This document shows, in pieces, positions 60,531-64,000 of a stretch of 64,000 nt of DNA. The position numbers were made by a program, and so were the translations under genes. The DNA comes from Streptomyces sp. NBC_01717. Its GTDB lineage: Bacteria > Actinomycetota > Actinomycetes > Streptomycetales > Streptomycetaceae. The notes under the pieces were generated by a model. The model did no database searches, was not told the origin of the DNA, and saw nothing but the letters and a program-made list of their open reading frames with translations. The stretch is taken from the NCBI RefSeq assembly GCF_036248255.1, contig NZ_CP109178.1, positions 4,464,001 through 4,528,000 on the forward strand, written 5' to 3'. The first letter of the stretch is position 1. The number at the start of each line of letters is the position of its first letter.

Positions 60531-61718
60531 TCATGCTCCCTTCGCGGCCTGGAACAGCTCCGCCCGCGGGTCCTCCCCCGCGGTCGCCTTCCGGTAGGCC
60601 TCCAGCGCGTCCTGCGCCTCGGGACCCAGTTCCTTCGGCACGGCCACCTCGACGGTGACCAGCAGGTCGCCCCGGGTGCCGTCCTTGCGTACCGCACCCT
60701 TGCCCCGGGCGCGCATCGTACGCCCGTTGGGGGTACCGGCCGGCAGTTTCAGGGTGACCGGGGGGCCGCCGAGCGTGGGGACCTTCACCTCGCCGCCGAG
60801 CGCCGCCTCCACGAAGGTGACGGGCACGGTGACCGTGAGGTTGTCGTCCCTGCGGCCGAAGACCGGGTGGGCGTCGACATGGACGACGACGTACAGATCG
60901 CCGGCCGGGCCGCCGCGCTCGCCCGGAGCGCCCTTGCCGCGCAGCCGGATCCGCTGGCCGTCGGAGACGCCCGCCGGGATCCTGACCTGCATGGTGCGCG
61001 ACGAACGCGCCCGTCCACTGCCCTTGCAGACATCGCACGGGTCCTGGGCGATGAGGCCCCGGCCCTTGCAGTCCACGCAGGGATCGGTGAGCGAGAACCC
61101 GCCGCCGCTGCCGCGCGACACCTGGCCGGTGCCGACACAGGTCGGGCAGACCCTCGGGGTGCCGTTCTTGTCGCCGGTGCCCGAACACGCCTTGCAGGGC
61201 GCCTGGCTGGACATCCGCAGCGGGACCGTGGCCCCGTCGACCGCCTCGGTGAAGCTGAGCGTCACCTCGGACTCGATGTCCTGGCCGCGGCGCGGCTGCA
61301 CACGTGTCCCCGCACCGCCGCCCCGGTTGAACAGGCCGCCGAAGACATCGCCGAGACCGCCGCCGCCACCGAAACCACCGGGGCCGCCGGCTCCGCCGCC
61401 CTGGGTGCCTCCGAAGAGGTCGCCCAGGTCGAAGTTGAAGTTGCCTCCCGCACCGCCGGGACCGGCCCGGAAGCCGCCGTTGCCGAAGAGGGCGCGCGCC
61501 TCGTCGTACTCCTTGCGCTTCTTGGAGTCGCCGAGGATGTCATTGGCCTCGGAGATCTCCTTGAAGCGCTCCTCCGCCTTGTCGTCGCCCTTGTTGGCGT
61601 CGGGGTGGAACTCGCGGGCGAGCTTGCGGTACGCCTTCTTGATCTCTGCGTCGGTGGCGTCCTTGGGGACGCCGAGAACCTTGTAGTAGTCCTTCTCGAC
61701 GAAGTCCTTCGTGCTCAT
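60531..61718 (-). CDS. dnaJ: Chaperone DnaJ
   Basis: 395 residues, type I DnaJ. J-domain with HPD at 38-40; Gly/Phe-rich region ~75-135; four CxxCxGxG zinc motifs (CKACSGTG, CPTCVGTG, CVDCKGRG, CDVCKGSG); C-terminal substrate-binding beta domains. Stimulates DnaK ATPase. Third gene of the dnaK operon. Confidence 0.98.
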   Translation of the reverse strand: MSTKDFVEKDYYKVLGVPKDATDAEIKKAYRKLAREFHPDANKGDDKAEERFKEISEANDILGDSKKRKEYDEARALFGNGGFRAGPGGAGGNFNFDLGDLFGGTQGGGAGGPGGFGGGGGLGDVFGGLFNRGGGAGTRVQPRRGQDIESEVTLSFTEAVDGATVPLRMSSQAPCKACSGTGDKNGTPRVCPTCVGTGQVSRGSGGGFSLTDPCVDCKGRGLIAQDPCDVCKGSGRARSSRTMQVRIPAGVSDGQRIRLRGKGAPGERGGPAGDLYVVVHVDAHPVFGRRDDNLTVTVPVTFVEAALGGEVKVPTLGGPPVTLKLPAGTPNGRTMRARGKGAVRKDGTRGDLLVTVEVAVPKELGPEAQDALEAYRKATAGEDPRAELFQAAKGA

Positions 61719-61811
61719 CGACGTCCCTCCTTCCGGACGATCGGCCGGGCGACCGGCCCGAGGGCCGGTCGCCGGGGCAGACGGTGGGCCCCTCGGTGGT
61801 CGGACGAAATG

Positions 61812-64000
<2,189 letters not shown>

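Overview
The window is high-GC actinobacterial DNA, almost certainly a Streptomyces chromosome. The evidence is GC-rich third codon positions with long antisense open frames, frequent GTG starts, several leaderless-looking promoters, a perfect Streptomyces-type parS site, an HspR (HAIR) operator and a DasR-like chitinase operator. From memory, the gene order (SURF1 protein, SigE-like sigma factor, asd-ask, recR-ybaB, purA, kynurenine genes, fba, pyrE, speE-like, clpB, dnaK-grpE-dnaJ-hspR) matches the central core of the S. coelicolor chromosome (roughly SCO36xx), fairly near oriC. The first and last genes run off the window.

1-12.9 kb: an MFS exporter (partial) divergent from an HxlR regulator over a shared dyad; a prolyl-oligopeptidase-family peptidase; a SURF1 protein; a sigma factor coupled to a membrane protein that may be its partner; the aspartate-pathway pair aspartokinase and aspartate-semialdehyde dehydrogenase; a DUF5063 protein; recR and ybaB; a SLATT-domain membrane protein.

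12.9-26 kb: a GntR/FCD regulator and class III aminotransferase; a membrane Ser/Thr kinase; a PucR-type regulator divergent from a second DnaN-like sliding clamp; a secreted GH19 chitinase under a dre-like control element; a membrane-tethered phosphate-binding-like protein; purA; a diacylglycerol-kinase-like protein and a DUF1876 protein.

26-46 kb: a MarR/GbsR-type regulator divergent from an ABC exporter; a two-component system followed by a cytochrome P450; tryptophan-to-anthranilate catabolism (kynA, kynU and a formamidase-like hydrolase); a DUF3151 protein; an MFS exporter; a MalY/PatB lyase; fba; pyrE, whose terminator hairpin contains parS; an aldose-epimerase-like protein; a CoxG/SRPBCC protein; a membrane-fused spermidine-synthase-like enzyme; a DUF2617 protein; a Gly/Ser/Cys-rich membrane peptide.

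46.7-51.7 kb looks like an accessory insertion: a decayed tyrosine integrase, unusual inverted and direct repeats, an MFS/ArsR pair with a perfect operator, a secreted FG-GAP protein and repeat-rich gaps.

51.7-64 kb: an aminotransferase, a YbjN-like protein, clpB with its HAIR operator, a PPOX-fold protein, then the dnaK-grpE-dnaJ-hspR operon (dnaK partial). Between these heat-shock loci lies the most novel locus: a small secreted peptide with an internal repeat, translationally coupled to a Rieske-like protein that lacks the cluster ligands, divergent from two paralogous LuxR-type regulators. I propose it as a candidate peptide-signalling or regulatory module. No rRNA, tRNA or CRISPR array was recognised.
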